Below are positions 54,100 to 64,000 of a DNA stretch of 64,000 nucleotides, piece by piece; the stretch's first letter is position 1, and each line of letters begins with the position of its first letter. The position numbers and the translations under genes were made by a program. The notes below the pieces were generated by a model. The model made no database searches and was not told the origin of the DNA. It saw only the letters and a program-made list of their open reading frames with translations. The stretch spans positions 24,983,277 to 25,047,276 of the forward strand of contig CP092874.1 of NCBI GenBank assembly GCA_030710605.1. Direction: 5' to 3'. Origin of the DNA: Cordylochernes scorpioides (lineage: Eukaryota; Arthropoda; Arachnida; Pseudoscorpiones; Chernetidae).

Positions 54100-56386
54100 A
54101 CAATTTGACAATTAAAATTACTTTATTGACCTCTTAGTCAATTAAGAACACTCCGGAGAGTTAAGCAATAAAAAAGTATTTACAGCAACAAAACAACAGG
54201 GGGTGCCCTCAAAGAGGGTCTGGGTTAGGGAGGCAAGGAGGCCCTGAGCTCAGAAAGCTTCCCGCGAAGAAAAGGATCCAAGTCCAGAGCGCGCTCCAAG
54301 AGAGCGTCAAGGATCTGAGCCAGAATGTTCCTTTGCCTGGGCAAAAGTTGCTCGATGAGTTCCTCCCTGTCCCTGGGGTTAAGGGTCGCATCCGTGAGTT
54401 CTGATTGGTCGATTCCCGATTTGGACGTAGGCCCCAAGTCGGGTTCTTTCATGAAGATCTGATACAGAGATAGTGACATCTCCCATTGGGCCAGGTCCGG
54501 ATTATCCTCCAGGGCAGGCGGCGGAGGTGTCATCACAGCAGGCATCAGTTCTTCGCTGTGGGGAGTAGGTGGCGTTGGTCCAGAAGGCCGAGGCGCAGGC
54601 AGTGGGGGTGTTGGAGGCTCTGCTGGTGTTGTCCTGAGTTCAGCCTTGACTTGTCCGAGGACTTTGTACAAGTTGCTGGCTGCTCCGGGTCTCAGATTCA
54701 AGATTTGCCCGATCACGCCGACGAGGGCGTCGCACTGCGGAGGCGACAGGAGGGGTCCTTTCCTTTGCGCCTTGGTCCTCGAGGAGAGGAGGTCCAGGAC
54801 CTCCTCCCGCCCAAGACCAAGGGCGTCCGTCTTAGCGAATGACACGCTGGGGTGCCCCTCGATGAACGCATCGAGGTCGACTCTCGTAGCGTTCTTTGCC
54901 GAAGACGTGGATGACGCAAAGGTCTCCTCCACGATGGACATCTCCACGTCCGGTGTTGGGGCTGCAGACCCGAGGGTCCTCTGGGCGGGACCCCCAGGCG
55001 CCTGCAGGGACGGAGCAGGGGTCACAGGTGGAGGGGTAGAAGGCGCCTCCTCCATAGGTACGGCCGGGGCTACCGGCGGAGATGGTCGAGGTGCTGTAGA
55101 TGTAGTTACAGCTCGGGCCGCAGGAGAAGTGCCGGGAGTCTCTCTGGCTGGACTGGAGGACGCCGGTGTAGGAGGCTGGGCCGCTGACCTCTGAGGCGGT
55201 GCAGAGGTGGTTGTTGATGGAACGGCGGCAGGAGTGGTTGGTGGGGCCAATCTGGTGTTGTTAGCTAGCCCTGCAAGCAGGGGGCAGTTGGCCCTGCGAT
55301 GTCCTTGGCCACGGCACCTGGAGCACCTAATCCCGGAGGACAGGTATGCGGGCCAGGCCTCGCCTTTGATGGTGATGTCGAGGCGGGTGGGCAGCCTCTC
55401 GATGGTCATTCCTTCGCGGAAGATGATAAACGCCTCTCGGCGGCCGTCGTTGTAGATGTATGGGCCAGCCTTCATCAGCTTGGGGGCGATAGATGTGACC
55501 CGCCCAAAAGATGAAAGGGCGCTGATGACGGCTGCATCCCCCACGAAGAAGGGGAGGTTGCCCACTGTAATTCGCTCCGCCCTCTTGCGGAACGGGAAGG
55601 CCCTGTGGAGAGTGCCCTCCACCTCGAGGCCCTCGTTGACGAGGCGCTCGGCCATGCCTCTGTTAGCCAGTCCCACCAGGAAGTGGCCGTTCATTTTTGT
55701 CAGTTGGAAGACCTCCCTGGTCCCTCCGAACATCCTTTCAATTGCCCTCATGTAGTGAAAGGGCTCCAGTTCAGGGCTGCGCTCTACATAAACGCAGTGG
55801 TCCTCGGTGGAAGACGCCTGCCGCGCCCTGGCCTCCGCGATGTGCGCTCGGGTGGTCCTGATTTCCTCCGCCCGCGGTGCCCATCCCGTGGATGATCGCG
55901 GCCGGCGAATGGCTCCAGCGCCTCTGATGTTAGAGGAAGGTGCAGCCGCCGCAGGTGATTCCGCCGAGCCACGGCGTCTTTTCTTTCTTTGGACAGTGAT
56001 GAAAGGTTCCTCAGATTCGTGATTGTTGTCCTCCGCTAAGTCTGCCCAGCTTCTATTGGCTTGGGCAGCGGCCTCGGAAAACGAGGCAGTAACGAAGTCG
56101 GTCGGCGTGGCCGGATTTGCATGATGTCCGCCGGCGGGCGGATTTGCATAGTTTTGATTTTTGTTGAAGAGATTTGAAGTTTTCTTCTGAAAAATCTTCT
56201 TTCTTAGATAGTTCAGCACATGGTTGTGCTTTTTCGCCGTGCCTTACAGGCTTTTGCTCGGCTTTTGACGGGCTTTCAGCCCGTATAAAATTTGTCGCCA
56301 TCCGCGACACTTTTCGCCCGCCTGACGCGAAAAACTCAGGAGCTCGCGCGACGCGTGGCCGCACGGCCGAGTGTAGACATGTGGTG
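54085..56386 (-). mobile_element. TX1-like ORF1-only non-LTR element
   Basis: A GC-rich 2.27-kb insertion (54100-56371) in the 78-bp array, minus strand, flanked by a 15-bp duplication TGTAGACATGTGGTG (54085-54099 and 56372-56386). The 3' end has AATAAAG (54121-54127 complement) and finishes TTAATTGTCAAATTGT without a poly(A). The single ORF is ORF1; no endonuclease or RT is present, so it must depend on another element. The duplication could partly reflect array periodicity, but the junctions are clean. Confidence 0.82.
54225..56219 (-). CDS. TX1-type ORF1 (nucleic-acid-binding, CCHC)
   Basis: 664 codons, intact, ATG at 56219. Basic N-terminus (TVQRKKRRRGSAESP); an RRM-like region at about 140-290 (ITVGNLPFFVGDAAVISALS); one CCHC knuckle CSRCRGQGHRRANC at about 297-310; a Pro/Ala/Ser-rich linker (about 320-460); and an acidic, helical C-terminal third. 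The order resembles the ORF1 of Xenopus Tx1-like elements, which binds element RNA in the particle (family knowledge). GC-rich codon use contrasts sharply with the window. No second ORF follows, which is unusual for a LINE. Confidence 0.78.
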   Translation of the reverse strand: MLNYLRKKIFQKKTSNLFNKNQNYANPPAGGHHANPATPTDFVTASFSEAAAQANRSWADLAEDNNHESEEPFITVQRKKRRRGSAESPAAAAPSSNIRGAGAIRRPRSSTGWAPRAEEIRTTRAHIAEARARQASSTEDHCVYVERSPELEPFHYMRAIERMFGGTREVFQLTKMNGHFLVGLANRGMAERLVNEGLEVEGTLHRAFPFRKRAERITVGNLPFFVGDAAVISALSSFGRVTSIAPKLMKAGPYIYNDGRREAFIIFREGMTIERLPTRLDITIKGEAWPAYLSSGIRCSRCRGQGHRRANCPLLAGLANNTRLAPPTTPAAVPSTTTSAPPQRSAAQPPTPASSSPARETPGTSPAARAVTTSTAPRPSPPVAPAVPMEEAPSTPPPVTPAPSLQAPGGPAQRTLGSAAPTPDVEMSIVEETFASSTSSAKNATRVDLDAFIEGHPSVSFAKTDALGLGREEVLDLLSSRTKAQRKGPLLSPPQCDALVGVIGQILNLRPGAASNLYKVLGQVKAELRTTPAEPPTPPLPAPRPSGPTPPTPHSEELMPAVMTPPPPALEDNPDLAQWEMSLSLYQIFMKEPDLGPTSKSGIDQSELTDATLNPRDREELIEQLLPRQRNILAQILDALLERALDLDPFLRGKLSELRASLPP

Positions 56387-56952
56387 TACTTACAGTACAA
56401 GCTGTCACAACCCTCTACCCACCATGATTATCATGGCCTGGTACTACATGTGTAGACATGTGGTGTACTTACAGTACAAGCTGTCACAACCCTCACTCAC
56501 CATGTTATCATGGTCTGGTACTACATGTGTAGACATGTGGTGTACTTACAGTACAAGCTGTCACAACCCTCTACCCAACATGTTATCATGGCCTGGTACT
56601 ACATGTGTAGACATGTGGTGTACTTACAGTACAAGCTGTCACAACCCTCTACCCAACATGTTATCATGGCCTGGTACTACATGTGTAGACATGTGGTGTA
56701 CTTACAGTACAAGCTGTCACAACCCTCTACCCACCATGTTATCATGGCCTGGTACTACATATGTAGACATGTGGTGTACTTACAGTACAAGCTGTCACAA
56801 CCCTCTACCCACCATGCTATCATGGCCTGGTACTACATATGTATACATGTGGTGTACTTACAGTACAAGCTGTCACAACCCTCTACCCACCATGTTATCA
56901 TGGCCTGGTACTACATGTGTAGACATGTGGTGTACTTACAGTACATGCTGTT
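56372..56952 (+). repeat. 78-bp satellite, array 2 right (about 7 units)
   Basis: Continuation of 52575-54099, with more variation (ACCCAACATG, CTACATATGTATACATG). Confidence 0.93.
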
Positions 56953-57720
56953 TCCAATTTGTATAGAAACATCTAAAATCAAACCAACATGACGAGAAAC
57001 CAAATATATAAATAACATCTCAAACATTTCCCTATGTTTCAACTATCCGTTACACCCCTAAATTCCCCTCTAAAAAAATCAAAACTGTTTCTTTCACTAA
57101 GTAAAAAAAATGTCAAAGGGAAAGCACCTAGATATGTAAAACGATATGTAAAGTAGGACATAGGATTTCCTCATGACATGGTCGTTTCCTCAACGCTTGC
57201 CTTGAATGTCTGATCCTCGCTACAAATCTTCCTTAGGACGTTTTGATGACCAGCGCCATCTATCATAAATGTCCCTAACTTTCAAGAAGCAACAATTACC
57301 TACCGATAGAAAATGAAAACATTAAGAGGCGAATGATTCTTTCACACATAAATCAAACTTCTACTGTCCTTACTGCGAGGAACCCTCCCAGCGGTTTCGC
57401 CAATTTAATCTACCATACCGCTTTTCTTTGAGCTCTAATACTGTATTGGATCATTCTGTTTATATATGCTATAATGAAGGGTGGAATCTCAGAAATGGTA
57501 TTTAAGTAAACAATGGACTACTGAGCTATCAATGAAAAACTTTCAAAACGGGAATACTGGAACTCGGAAAAGAATCATAACAGCATTAATATGCTGGAAA
57601 TATACACCCATACGAGACCGCTTGCTTATTTGAAACATCGCTGTAAAACATTTGAAATAACAAGACACTTATATTTTCAAAAGTCGTTCTACAATCATGG
57701 GCCGCATTGTATCATAAATC
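56953..57720. other. Intergenic DNA with foldback-MITE piece
   Basis: 57360-57480 matches the right arm of 2003-2454 (CCTCCCAGCGGTTTCGCCAA, TACTGTATTGGATCATTCTG). Otherwise no feature seen. Confidence 0.5.
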
Positions 57721-57724
57721 ACTT

Positions 57725-57978
57725 CATATAATATTCACGAACGGAAATATATGTCCAGGGTAGACTAGTGGACATGGCATCTGCCCGGTAAAGCGGAACA
57801 CTGTGGGTTCGATTCCCATCCCTGGACACTTTTATTTTTCCGTTTATCATTACTCTTCACAATTCATTCTTTCATACTTCATCTCTAAGGTTAGAAATAA
57901 TCGTTATTTCTCCTTAAAAATAAATTTCGATTTTTCGTTTAAAAGAAACACATGCGGGATCAAATGTCGTTTTACACT
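57725..57978 (+). mobile_element. tRNA-bearing SINE-like element, copy 2
   Basis: Contains a tRNA-like unit (57754-57826) with box A TAGACTAGTGG and box B GGTTCGATTCC. The anticodon loop has an extra A, confirming it is not a working tRNA. Same flanks as 10945-11210. Confidence 0.6.
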
Positions 57979-58094
57979 TAGCTCCAATTCTAATACGGAT
58001 TTGATTCTTTTTTCTTCTTTCTTATATCCGTATCCCCATTAAATCTTTACAGCCAATCAGGTGCTACTGTGGATGATCATGATATTCATCATAA
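57979..58094. other. Intergenic spacer
   Basis: Nothing recognised. Confidence 0.3.
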
Positions 58095-58400
58095 ACTCCG
58101 CCTTTGCCGGTCCCAAGCCCGGAAGAAAAAGGAGGAGGGGAAGCAGTAACAAGCTCACTAAAAAACCTGGGCTCAGCTGGCCCGGCTGATAGTACCCTGT
58201 AAGGGCTCTTAATCCAGGGATACAGGATGAGCAGCATTAGTACTCCATGTTAGGAGCGGCTGTACATGGCGTCTGTTCCTCATGTCAGAGGCGACCATTT
58301 CTTTTGGAGTTAAGTCGGCCTGCCACTGAGTAGTGCTCCCAGTCTTAATGACAAAGGCAGACGCATTCTACTTCACCCAGTGTGGAGATAAGAAAGAAGA
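58095..58400 (-). repeat. Dispersed GC-richer repeat, copy 2
   Basis: Inverse of 5471-5866: GCCGGTCCCAAGCCCGG, CCGGCTGATAGTACCCTGTA, ACTCCATGTTAGGAGCGGCT. Confidence 0.72.
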
Positions 58401-58469
58401 CATCATAGAGTTCAGTTCATGTAAATATTATGATACATTAGTGCACCATCTGTTATCAAAATTCAAAAC

Positions 58470-58640
58470 TATTATAAACGCGTATGATTCTTTTTAAAAA
58501 TAAACGATAACTACTGCCCTTACTGAAATGGAAAAATTAATGGGAGGGCCTGGCTCATCAGTGGTAAACCACTCCACTACAATAAGGGCATTAATAATTA
58601 TTTATTTTTAAAAAGAATCATACGCGTTTATAATAGAATC
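58470..58640. mobile_element. Foldback MITE
   Basis: Arms ATTATAAACGCGTATGATTC and GAATCATACGCGTTTATAAT around the GGGAGGGCCTGGCTCATCAG core; the CCCTCCC partner is degraded here (CCACTCC). Confidence 0.78.
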
Positions 58641-59700
58641 ATGTAAAATATGTAAATTATTTCTACACCTCTATATACAGTCTAACCTCTTTTAATTCGA
58701 CACTTCAAGGCTTTCAGTTGAATTAAGATAAGTGTTGAATTAAAGTTAGTTAGATGATTTTATCACAACATTCACTGCTGGTGGACATTTTTATAAGATA
58801 ACCAAATTTATAATTTAAAATATATATTTTTTAAATACTGTTGTAATATATTTTAATTTATAATATGAATTAGTACTATATTATGTGTCTTTTTTTAATA
58901 ACAAGTCGGTGGACGAGTAGGTAACACCCTAGATTCCCGACAGTCATGAACCGGGATTGAATCCCTCGTTAACATTTTGTTTAATATGTGAATAACCTTC
59001 ACATTCACTGTTTCAATTATCATGAACTAGGTTGCTCTTGCTGAGCGGTACCTATTAATGTGATTTTGATAAGATAAGATAATGATGTGTCTTTTTTATT
59101 TATTTATTTTTTCTGAATGTTTAATGATTAACCTTTAGTGATGGATATATTTGCATGAATATATTTTTTTTAAAAGGAAAATTTACAAATACTATTTTGA
59201 TTTAAATGAATAAATCCAATGGGAAGAAAACGAATAAATTTACAAAATAAAGAATGGTCGGAAACAACCCAATTATAAGTGAATCGCGTGTTCTCTTCAT
59301 TATGTTTTAAAACATTATGTTTATATTCTGTTCTGTAAAATTACAAATAACGAAATTATTATTTTATTTATCGTTGTCTTCAGAGTTTTATTATGTTATG
59401 TAACTATTTATAAAAAATTATATATATAAAACGATTAAGAATAATATATATAGCATAAAGATACTAAAAATATATAAAATAAATGAATATATTACCGGTC
59501 ATTTTAAATTAGTTATAAATATGAATCCTAGATGGCAGCACGAATTCTAAATGCTTTTCAAATCGTACCTAAAAATTTGAAAAATATCATCATATTATTT
59601 ATGTCATCTATTGATATTAATTTTTTAATATATATTATTTGAGGTAATTAATTTGTAGTTAAAATTTATTTATTAAAAAAAATGTTTATTTTATATATTA
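58641..59700. other. AT-rich DNA with tRNA-like SINE piece
   Basis: 58911-58985 carries TCCCGACAGTCATGAACCGG and GGGATTGAATCCC (box-B-like). Otherwise very AT-rich with no ORF. Confidence 0.45.
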
Positions 59701-60250
59701 TTTTCTAAAATTTTACACATATAAATTTACTGGCAATGCGTTTCTTTTTAAATATCATCAAATATTATCTCTACAGACCTTACTGCAATGATATGAGTTA
59801 TTGAATGAGAGGGCTTGGCTCATCAGTAGTGAACCCTCTCAGCGGTTTCACAAAATTAATCTCTAGACCGCTCTACTATTGTATTGGATTGGTTTGGAAT
59901 ATACCCTGTATTTTCTATGGAAGGCAGCTTAGGGGTGTTTAGTGAACTATGGACATAAGCTTATAGGTCTGTAGAGGTGCATACATATAATTTCAAGGTG
60001 TTGCATCGAGCAAAGCTCTTCCGCAAAATATGTTTTCATAACCAATATATATATATTAGTAAATTAGATTTAATTGCCATCTATCGTTAAAATTTTACAC
60101 AAATAAATTTACTGGCAATTGCAGTAGGGTCATTGCAGTAAGGTCTGTAGAGATAATATTTGATGATATTTAAAAAGAAACGCATTGCCAGTAAATTTAT
60201 TTGTGTAAAATTTTAACGATAGATGGCAATTAAATTTAATTTACTAATAT
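59701..60250. mobile_element. Composite GAGAGGG-subfamily foldbacks
   Basis: 59700-59870: long left arm and core GAGAGGGCTTGGCTCATCAG ... CCCTCTC. 60053-60247: a compact element with arms TTAATTGCCATCTATCGTTA and complement, retaining ends but little interior. Confidence 0.75.
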
Positions 60251-60508
60251 TATTTTCTGAAAAATAAATTTTTAGCTGTCACAAGAATTTTTTAAAATAA
60301 TTTATGTATTATATCACTAGGATGGTTGTAGCAATTTAATAATGTCAAAATAATGAATATAGTGAAGTGTTTTATATTAATTATAGGGCAATATAACGTG
60401 CCATATATTTAGAAGAAATAATACTAACGAGCATGAAATTTTTTTGACAAATAAAATACTCTTCTTTTTGTTTTCTAAAGTTCTTACAAAAATTAAAAAA
60501 GACAAAGA
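60251..60508. other. AT-rich DNA
   Basis: No feature recognised. Confidence 0.4.
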
Positions 60509-62034
60509 TGGTGGTACAACTACTGCAATAGGAAGGATACAGAGAAGATCAGCATGGTCCCTGTGATACCAGTTCGGCGGTACAACTACTACAATAGGAA
60601 GGATACAGAGAAGATTAGCATGGCCCCTGTGATACCAGTTCGGCGGTACAACTACTACAATAGGAAGGACACAGAGAAGATTAGCATGGCCCCTGTGATA
60701 CCACTTCGGCGGTACAACTACTACAATAGGAAAGATACAGAGAAGATTAGCATGGTCCCTGTGATACCAGTTCGGCGGTACAACTACTACAATAGGAAGG
60801 ATAAAGAGAAGATTAGCATGGCCCCTGTGATACCAGTTCGGCGGTACAACTACTACAATAGGAAAGATACAGAGAAGATTAGCATGGTCCCTGTGATACC
60901 ACTTCGGCGGTACAACTACTACAATAGGAAAGATACAGAGAAGATTAGCATGGTCCCTGTGATACCACTTCGGCGGTACAACTACTACAATAGGAAAGAT
61001 ACAGAGAAGATTAGCATGGCCCCTGTGATACCACTTCGGCGGTACAACTACTACAATAGGAAAGACACAGAGAAGATTAGCATGGTCCCTGTGATACCAC
61101 TTCGGCGGTACAACTACTACAATAGGAAAGATACAGAGAAGATTAGCATGGCCCCTGTGATACCAGTTCGGCGGTACAACTACTACAATAGGAAGGATAA
61201 AGAGAAGATTAGCATGGCCCCTGTGATACCAGTTCGGCGGTACAACTAATACAATAGGAAGGATAAAGAGAAGATTAGCATGGTCCCTGTAATACCAGTT
61301 CGGCGGTACAACTACTACAATAGGAAGGATACAGAGAAGATCAACATGGCCCCTGTGATACCAGTTCGGCGGTACAACTACTACAATAGGAAGGATACAG
61401 AGAAGATTAGCATGGTCCCTGTGATACCAGTTCGGCGGTACAACTACTACAATAGGAAGGATACAGAGATTAGCATGGCCCTTGTGATACCAGTTTGGCG
61501 GTACAACTACTACAATAGGAAGGATACAGAGAAGATTAGCATGGTCCCTGTGATACCACGATACAACTTCTACAATAGGAAGGATACAGAGAAGATTAGC
61601 ATGGCTTCTGTGATACCACGGTACAACTACTACAATAGGAAGGATACAGAGAAGATTAGCATGGTCCCTGTGATACCACGATACAACTTCTACAATAGGA
61701 TGGATACAGAGAAGATTAGTATGGTCCCTGTGATACCACGGTACAACTACTACAATAGGAAGGATACAGAGAAAATTAGCATGGTCCCTGTGATACCACG
61801 GTACAACTACTAAAATAGGATGGATACAGAGAAGATTAGCATGGCCCCTGTGATACCACAGTACAACTACTACAATAGGAAGGATACAGAGAAGATTAGC
61901 ATGGCCCCTGTGATACCACGGTACAACTACTAAAATAGGATGGATACAGAGAAGATTAGCATAGACCCTGTGATACCAGTTCGGCGGTACAACTACTACA
62001 ATAGGAAGGATACAGAGAAGATCAGCATGGCCAC
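60509..62034 (+). repeat. U6 snRNA-derived minisatellite (24 units)
   Basis: Each 66-bp unit holds TTCGGCGGTACAACTACTAC, AATAGGAAG, then GATACAGAGAAGATTAGCAT and GGCCCCTG. Aligned by eye without gaps to the 5' two-thirds of metazoan U6 snRNA, about 61 positions show about 10 differences, and the ACAGAGA box through GGCCCCTG block is exact in many units. The 3' third of U6 (internal stem-loop and T-run) is absent. From about 61550 most units are 60 bp because TTCGGC is deleted; the last unit again has it. Both lengths are multiples of three, so long spurious ORFs span the array on both strands. Not functional U6. Confidence 0.9.
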
Positions 62035-62489
62035 TACCAAAGAACGACATACCAGAGCATGTCAAAGATAACTGTCATGTACACCAAGAAGTCTAGAACG
62101 GACGGAACCTACCTCCTTCTCGACTCTGGGGCGACCAAATTGGCCCCCTTTGGAGTTTGCGTCACCAATTAGGCTTAGGAAAGACCTTCCGTCATGCCCC
62201 GAGGTGGCCTTGCAAGTTGCTACACACCGGGATTAGAACCCGCGTTACTAAAAACATATATCTTTGAGAGGGTATGTGGGGAAAGAATCAGTTAGTTGAT
62301 CTTTTTTAAGCCTCCTCTTTATTTCAAGGAGAGGGATACCAAATATGGAACACTTCTATTAATATCCCAGTGATAATGACAATGGAGACTTCTTACTAAA
62401 CCTATACTAAAACAATGCTAAACGAAATCATCTTCATTTTAATTTTAATCCTCTTTTCAGTTTTCCATTGTTTTCTTCTCTTTAGTCTT
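62035..62489. other. Intergenic DNA with tRNA-like piece
   Basis: 62200-62250 contains CACCGGGATTAGAACCCGCG (box-B-like), possibly a SINE relic. Otherwise nothing. Confidence 0.35.
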
Positions 62490-62799
62490 CTTCTTCTTTC
62501 TTATCTCCACACTGGGTGAAGTAGAATGTGTCTACCTTTGTCATTAAGACTGGAGCACTACTCAGTAGCAGGCCGACTTAGCTCCAAAAGAAATGGCCAC
62601 CTCTGACATGAGGAACAGAGGCCATGTGCAGCCACTCCTAACATGGAGTACAGACGCTGCTCATCCTGTATCTCTGGATTAGGTGTCCTTACAGGGTACT
62701 ATCAGCCGGGCCAGCTGAGCCCAGGGTTTTTAGTGAGCTTGTTACTGCTCCCCCTCCTCTTTTTTCATCCGGGCTTGGGACCGGCAAAGGCGGAGTTCT
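62490..62799 (+). repeat. Dispersed GC-richer repeat, copy 3
   Basis: TTCTTCTTTCTTATCTCCAC, TCCTAACATGGAGTACAGAC, CATCCGGGCTTGGGACCGGC; same orientation as copy 1. Confidence 0.72.
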
Positions 62800-63147
62800 T
62801 CACTGTAGTAATCTTCCCATCTTTTCCTGGATCGAAATTTCTCTCCCTCTGTGATCAGTTTTGCAAACATTCTTTCTTTTTTCTGAACCTTCCATTGGCT
62901 AAGCATATAGGAAGGTTTTAGTTCCATCCCTATCTGCGCCATGTTGGAAAAAATCACATTTTATTCTGTAGGCAGACGATGTTTCTAGCCGCTTCTAATT
63001 AAAAAACAGACGATATTAAAAATTTCAACCAAGGATCAATAAAAGATACCCTTACTTTAGAATAAAGACGTTATTTTAATACAAAACATTATTTCGAACT
63101 TTGATTCATTTTCTGATATTAATTTGCCGCTATGAAAATGATGACTT
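62800..63147. other. Intergenic DNA
   Basis: Short open frames on both strands without recognisable domains; no support for a gene. Confidence 0.35.
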
Positions 63148-63361
63148 ACACTCATGGACAAAACTTAAAGAAGTGGAAAGTCTTTGATATCGTCGGTCGT
63201 CTTTTTTTTTTTTTTTTGAAGGAGACAGAGGCAATTTTATTCACACTTGGTTATTTCGTGTGTCTTCAATAAAGGTCACTATAATATATTTTAGAGTTAT
63301 TGTCTGAATCCCGATATACATGGTAAAAGGTACAACTTCCTTAAGTTTTGTCCATGAGTGT
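63148..63361. mobile_element. Tc1/mariner-type MITE, simple form
   Basis: 214 bp with inverted ends CACTCATGGACAAAACTTAA (one or two mismatches), TA on the left and a changed dinucleotide on the right. Reference copy for the fragments at 8107, 14160, 23166, 27618 and 52450. Confidence 0.82.
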
Positions 63362-63764
63362 TTATATACAGAAAGAAAATTTAAATAAATTTTATATTTG
63401 CATGTATGTGTTTTAGAATTAACTCTATACGAAAATGAATGTTATTTTTTCGTATTGATAAATTACCACCTATAGTAAAAAAAAGATAGAATTGGAAAGC
63501 TACCGCAAATATGTTGTGTTAAAAAGATGCTTTTTACCCTAAAGTAATAGCGATTGTCAATTGGTCCATGGTCAATATATATTTTGTAGATTTTTCTGCT
63601 TTATATATATATAGCTGGAAGTGATTTAAATGAAATTGTGAAAGATAATAAAAAAATATATTTTTAACAATGATTTTTTTTAATTAGAAATTTTAGCTTT
63701 TACAAGCTAAGAACGATTTTTTTTTTTTAGCTAATTTTCTAATAAAAAAAAAAGAAACTCATTG
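63362..63764. other. AT-rich DNA
   Basis: Long A and T tracts, no feature. Confidence 0.4.
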
Positions 63765-63920
63765 TGTAATTATAAAAAAGGCATCTCCTTATCGTGCAAC
63801 TGAAAGTTGTTGATGGCTTGCGCCATCTATCGGAATAAATATCAACTATTCTCGTTGATTTCTAATTATTCCAGAATTGGCTAATTACCCATTCTTGATT
63901 AAGGAGATGCCTTTTTCATA
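63765..63920. mobile_element. Short foldback MITE
   Basis: Ends AAAAAGGCATCTCCTTAT and AAGGAGATGCCTTTTT with an interior CGCCATCTATCGGAATAAAT; related to 6095-6250 and 11930-12070. Confidence 0.7.
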
Positions 63921-64000
63921 ATTTATTAACCTTATCCCAGTACAATATCACATTTTTACTATTTTTTCTCATTGTGTAATGTTAAAAGGATAAATTCTTA

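Noticed and set aside
52609-54108. Long repetitive ORFs (up to 499 aa) in the 78-bp arrays
   Set aside because: The unit length is a multiple of three and the unit has no stop in several frames, so all are artefacts of repetition; there is no start context or domain.
54646-55194. Plus-strand ORFs opposite the TX1-like ORF1
   Set aside because: Shadow frames caused by high GC on the opposite strand of the real ORF.
60509-62034. Cluster of functional U6 genes
   Set aside because: Every unit lacks the U6 3' third and terminator T-run, and no U6-type upstream promoter element is visible.
60377-62065. 562-aa minus-strand ORF and plus-strand ORFs in the U6-like array
   Set aside because: Units of 66 and 60 bp keep frames open; the sequence derives from an RNA gene, and the peptides are simple repeats.

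Overview
This window is a gene-poor, strongly AT-rich, repeat-packed stretch of a eukaryotic (metazoan) nuclear genome. I see no convincing host protein-coding gene. The repeat content points to an invertebrate, most likely an arthropod: Ty3/gypsy elements primed by a tRNA-Ser-like 3' end, a Penelope-like element with a GIY-YIG domain, a TX1-type ORF1, Helitrons with a CTAG end, Tc1/mariner-type MITEs, and a LINE C-terminus of a type familiar from arachnid genomes. The species cannot be fixed from the sequence alone. Two runs of exactly 100 N (9017-9116 and 36290-36389) are scaffold gaps.

Layout. 1-880: 71-bp minisatellite. About 3.03-9.02 kb and 9.12-15.75 kb: two copies of a large tandem segmental duplication, each carrying the same series (diverged 71-bp minisatellite, 41-bp repeat, mariner MITE palindrome, SINE-like sequence, 356-bp Helitron, LINE 3' end, MITE ends, 47-bp minisatellite). 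They differ by array expansions and insertions. 15.75-18.79 kb: an LTR retrotransposon inserted in the 47-bp array. Its single 818-codon ORF runs gag, zinc knuckles, protease-like, start of RT, then a hnRNP K-type KH domain in place of the RT catalytic core, RNase H and integrase core, then the integrase C-terminal tail. 21.8-23.2 kb: 78-bp satellite. 25.2-27.6 kb: decaying 154-bp array. 27.6-28.4 kb: MITE with internal tandem amplification. 28.9-31.06 kb: nested foldback elements. 31.06-35.43 kb: gypsy element inserted in a MITE. 36.8-41.7 kb: Helitron with a helicase relic, a hAT MITE and one 78-bp monomer. 41.76-44.26 kb: head-to-head Penelope pair flanked by one target duplication. 46.9-47.1 kb: MITE. 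47.28-51.58 kb: very young gypsy element with one frame break. 52.6-56.95 kb: 78-bp satellite in the opposite orientation, split by a GC-rich TX1-like element that encodes only ORF1. 60.5-62.03 kb: minisatellite whose unit is the 5' two-thirds of U6 snRNA. The remainder is MITEs, SINE-like pieces and AT-rich DNA.

The most interesting systems are the KH-domain retrotransposon (intact ORF, near-identical LTRs, clean 5-bp target duplication) and the U6-derived tandem array. Nearly all other long ORFs are by-products of tandem repeats whose unit length is a multiple of three (78, 66 and 60 bp). There is no operon-like organisation; what the genes share is their transposon origin.
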